Source: an uncultured Helicobacteraceae bacterium (GTDB taxonomy: Bacteria > Campylobacterota > Campylobacteria > Campylobacterales > Helicobacteraceae). From it: DNA of 64,000 nt. The notes under the pieces were generated by a model. It saw only the letters and a program-made list of their open reading frames with translations, did no database searches and was not told the origin of the DNA. The stretch is taken from contig CAJTQL010000002.1 in the NCBI GenBank assembly GCA_910578285.1, forward strand, positions 62,001 to 126,000. Reading direction: 5' to 3'. Shown here piece by piece: positions 61,816 through 64,000 of this stretch; the stretch's first letter is position 1; every line of letters begins with the position of its first letter. A program made the position numbers and the translations under genes.

Positions 61816-63403
61816 TTGGTTTTTAGTTCTTTTGAGTTTCTTCTTGGGTTCTTGCCATTGATATTGTTATTGTTCTATCTCTTGCGCTTTGCTGGTTATG
61901 ATTTTTTCGCAAAGATAACATTGATTCTTGGCAGCATGTTCTTTTATGGCTTTTGGAATCTTGCGTATCTCCCCATTTTGCTAGGAAGTATTGCTATAAA
62001 TTTTGCTATTGCAAAGGCGATTCTTGCCAGAAATCATGTTCATGCTATTGGGGGGGGGGGCAACATATAGCCATTTCTTTGCTGTTTGTTTCAATAAACA
62101 TTCCAAAATATTCCCTGCAAAACGGCTTCTGTTTATCGGCATTTTGTTTAATTTATCGTTGATTGGAATCTTTAAATACACTGACTTTTTGCTTGAAAAT
62201 TTCAATTTATTCATATCGTTATGCCATTTTGATTTTAATATTCCGTTGCCACATATCCTCTTGCCCCTCGCCATCTCATTTTTTACATTTCAGCAAATTG
62301 CTTTTTTGGTAGATTGCTATAAAAGTATCGAATCAAATTGCGCAAACAAAGATTCTAGACTTGATTTTTTTGATTATTGCCTATTTGTACTATTTTTTCC
62401 ACAACTCATTGCAGGACCCATTGTGCATCATAAAGAAATGATGCCACAATTTAGCTCCGTTTTTGCAAGAACTATGGATTCCAAGATATGGGAAAATATT
62501 GCAAAGGGGCTCTATATTTTTTCTATTGGACTTTTCAAGAAAGTTTTTATTGCAGATAGTTTTGCGTAATGGGCAAATTCTGGGTTTGCAAAGGTCGAAA
62601 GTGGAGAGTTTCTAAATATCGCAGAATCGTGGGCAACGTCGCTTTCGTATACCTTTCAAATTTATTTTGACTTTAGTGGATATTGTGATATGGCAATCGG
62701 TCTTGCTCTTTTGTTTGGAATCAGGATTCCGATAAATTTCAACGCACCATACAAGGCAAAAAATATCAGCGATTTTTGGCGAAGGTGGCATATGACACTC
62801 GGTAGGTTTATGCGCGATTATCTCTATATTCCTTTGGGTGGAAACCAAAGAGGAATGTGCATTACATTGCGCAATCTTTTTGTTGTAGCTTTTCTAAGTG
62901 GCATTTGGCATGGTGCTGGATTTGGCTTTATAATTTGGGGAATATTGCATGGAATCGCCATGTGCATACATCGAGTTTATTCATGGTTTCTCGAATCAAG
63001 AAACCTAAGAAAAAGCGCATTTTTACAGAGCAGAATTTATCATATTTTTTGTTGGATATTGACGTTCAACTTTATCAATGTTTCATGGATATTTTTTCGG
63101 AGCGAAAACATCAGTGGCGCATTAAATTTGCTAAAATCAATGTTTGGAATCGTATGGGTGGAGTTGCCGCAAAAATGGTGGCGCATGGGCGAATTATTGG
63201 CAACTATTGACGGAAAAGATAAGCTTGTAATATTCACAATTGTGGCTTTCGTTGTTGTGTTATGTTGCAAAAATTCCATAGAAATGCTCAAATCTTTCAA
63301 TGCAAGCATTTGGAATGCTGCCATAGTAGGATTTTTCTTATTTCTTTCAATATTGCTATTATTTTCTGTGCCCTATACAGAGTTTATTTATTTTAATTTC
63401 TAG
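61816..63403 (+). pseudogene. MBOAT O-acyltransferase, off by G11 tract and in-frame TAA
   Basis: TTG 61816 (VFSSFEFLLGFLPLILLLF) starts an MBOAT/AlgI-type membrane acyltransferase. A G11 run (62050-62060) throws it into a stop at 62068-62070. The next frame carries on as THSHFFAV-like sequence, FFTFQQIAFLVDCYK and QLIAGPIVHHKEMMPQF, to SFA-TAA (62567-62569). After this stop the same frame resumes WANSGFAKVES, YFDFSGYCDMAIG, FWRRWHMTLGRFMRDYLYIPLGG and GIWHGAGFGFIIWG with the catalytic His, ending at 63403. A one-base slip would restore the first lesion, and a single-base change (TAA from AAA) would restore the second. Confidence 0.8.
62050..62060. repeat. G11 homopolymer, phase-variable tract
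   Basis: Eleven G in codons ~79-82 of the MBOAT gene. Changing length by one base in the right direction joins the two frames. Confidence 0.85.
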
Positions 63404-63411
63404 GAGGATTC

Positions 63412-64000
63412 ATGAGTAAATATGCAAGATATTTATTTTTTGTACCTATTTTCTTTATGTTATTTTTAATGCTCTTTATCTTGAATGTTTATCTGTATGA
63501 CCCTGCACAAATATTTCATAAGCCATATTTTAGAAAAACGACATTTCATGGCGACATGAGAATAATGGCAAAAGGAATCATAGACTTCTATGATTTTGAT
63601 TCATATATTCTTGGAACATCAATGCTTGAAAATACATTTGCAAACGAAGCAAATCAAAAGCTCGGAGGAAAATGGGTTAATATTTCTATGCACGGTTCAA
63701 GTTTTTATGAAAGAAAAATTATTTTAGATTATATAATGACACACAAAAAAGCCAAGAGAATCGTATATACTGTTGATAATATCCTAGACGCACAGACGCC
63801 AGATGTGCGGCTTGATACATTCTCATATAACAATACATGGCTAGATGATGTTTTGCTCTATACGTACGACAAGTTTATTTTATGTTCCTTGAGTTGGTCG
63901 CAATCAGAGAATTGCGTGGGGCAGCATCGTGTGGAATCTATTGAGGATTCTATTGTTAAAACAATTTATGACGTGCAAGTACTCTATGGTGGGATTGAGA
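63412..64000 (+). CDS. partial membrane-anchored partner of MBOAT gene
   Basis: Runs off the right edge; 196 codons seen. An N-terminal TM anchor (YLFFVPIFFMLFLMLFILNV), then LYDPAQIFHKPYF and SYILGTSMLENTFANE, where GTSM resembles the GxSM/GDS-type nucleophile block of DltD/AlgX-like partner proteins that act with MBOAT acyltransferases. ATG 63412 has TAGGAGGA. Eight bp after the MBOAT stop. The C-terminus is unseen, so the catalytic triad cannot be checked. Confidence 0.65.
   Translation, partial: MSKYARYLFFVPIFFMLFLMLFILNVYLYDPAQIFHKPYFRKTTFHGDMRIMAKGIIDFYDFDSYILGTSMLENTFANEANQKLGGKWVNISMHGSSFYERKIILDYIMTHKKAKRIVYTVDNILDAQTPDVRLDTFSYNNTWLDDVLLYTYDKFILCSLSWSQSENCVGQHRVESIEDSIVKTIYDVQVLYGGIE

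Noticed and set aside
1..64000. CRISPR arrays, tRNA or rRNA genes, full insertion sequences.
   Set aside because: Scanned for by eye; no regularly spaced repeats, CCA-ended cloverleafs or transposase genes were recognised.

Overview
The window looks like a chromosomal segment of a Helicobacter-type member of the Campylobacterota. Encoded proteins and gene order both point there: gyrA - small secreted protein - flgR, lolA-secA, a speE-like gene next to coaE, pseC close to accC-accB and dcd, and a YrdC-like gene next to carB are neighbourhoods I recall from Helicobacter pylori. The Campylobacter/Helicobacter P19-FTR1 iron operon and the petABC bc1 operon are also present. No database search was possible, so the species is not assigned. 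Many starts are GTG or TTG with clear AAGGA-type ribosome binding sites.

Layout. 1-8029 (minus strand): a partial gene, then a complete P19/FTR1 iron-acquisition operon (FTR1, P19, DUF2318 membrane protein, two FtsX-like permeases, ABC ATPase, TlpA-like lipoprotein). 8351-15215 (plus): short SpeE-like gene, coaE, dapF, Bax-like glucosaminidase, petABC, Csd4-like carboxypeptidase. 15261-20463: mannose-1-P guanylyltransferase, two glycosyltransferases, asparaginase. 20464-24242: a repeat-rich accessory patch with small lipoproteins, broken genes and a DUF996-like membrane protein, bracketed by an inverted pair of ~175-bp repeats. 24243-32540: C12-tract methyltransferase, pseC and a flagellin homologue behind a sigma-54 promoter; accC, accB, dcd, a GT-B-like protein, cyclophilin, prs and a small ORF. 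32556-40891: mnmA, gyrA, a secreted protein, flgR, lolA, secA.

41021-49724 is an AT-richer island of unrecognised, ankyrin-like, DUF285-like and Tlde1/DUF2778-like genes. Most of the central and right-hand genes are broken by frameshifts or in-frame stops, which suggests a decaying contact-dependent or type VI effector/immunity cargo region. 49796-58875 carries a solitary CcrM/HinfI-type methyltransferase, a membrane protein, a YrdC-like protein, carB, the SRP RNA gene and pflA-pflB. 59178-61739 holds two YedE-type transporters around a TusA-like protein, behind a structured leader. The window ends in an MBOAT O-acyltransferase gene, switched off by a G11 tract and also carrying an in-frame stop, and its partial membrane-anchored partner.

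The genes with the clearest functional links are iron import, envelope shape and surface glycans (Csd4, PseC, glycosyltransferases, MBOAT), flagellar regulation (FlgR with the sigma-54 flagellin operon), and selenium/sulfur supply beside a fermentative pyruvate formate-lyase. The most interesting unexplained signals are the three-stem structured element upstream of prs, the structured leader of the YedE operon, the REP-like repeat family, and the decayed effector island.
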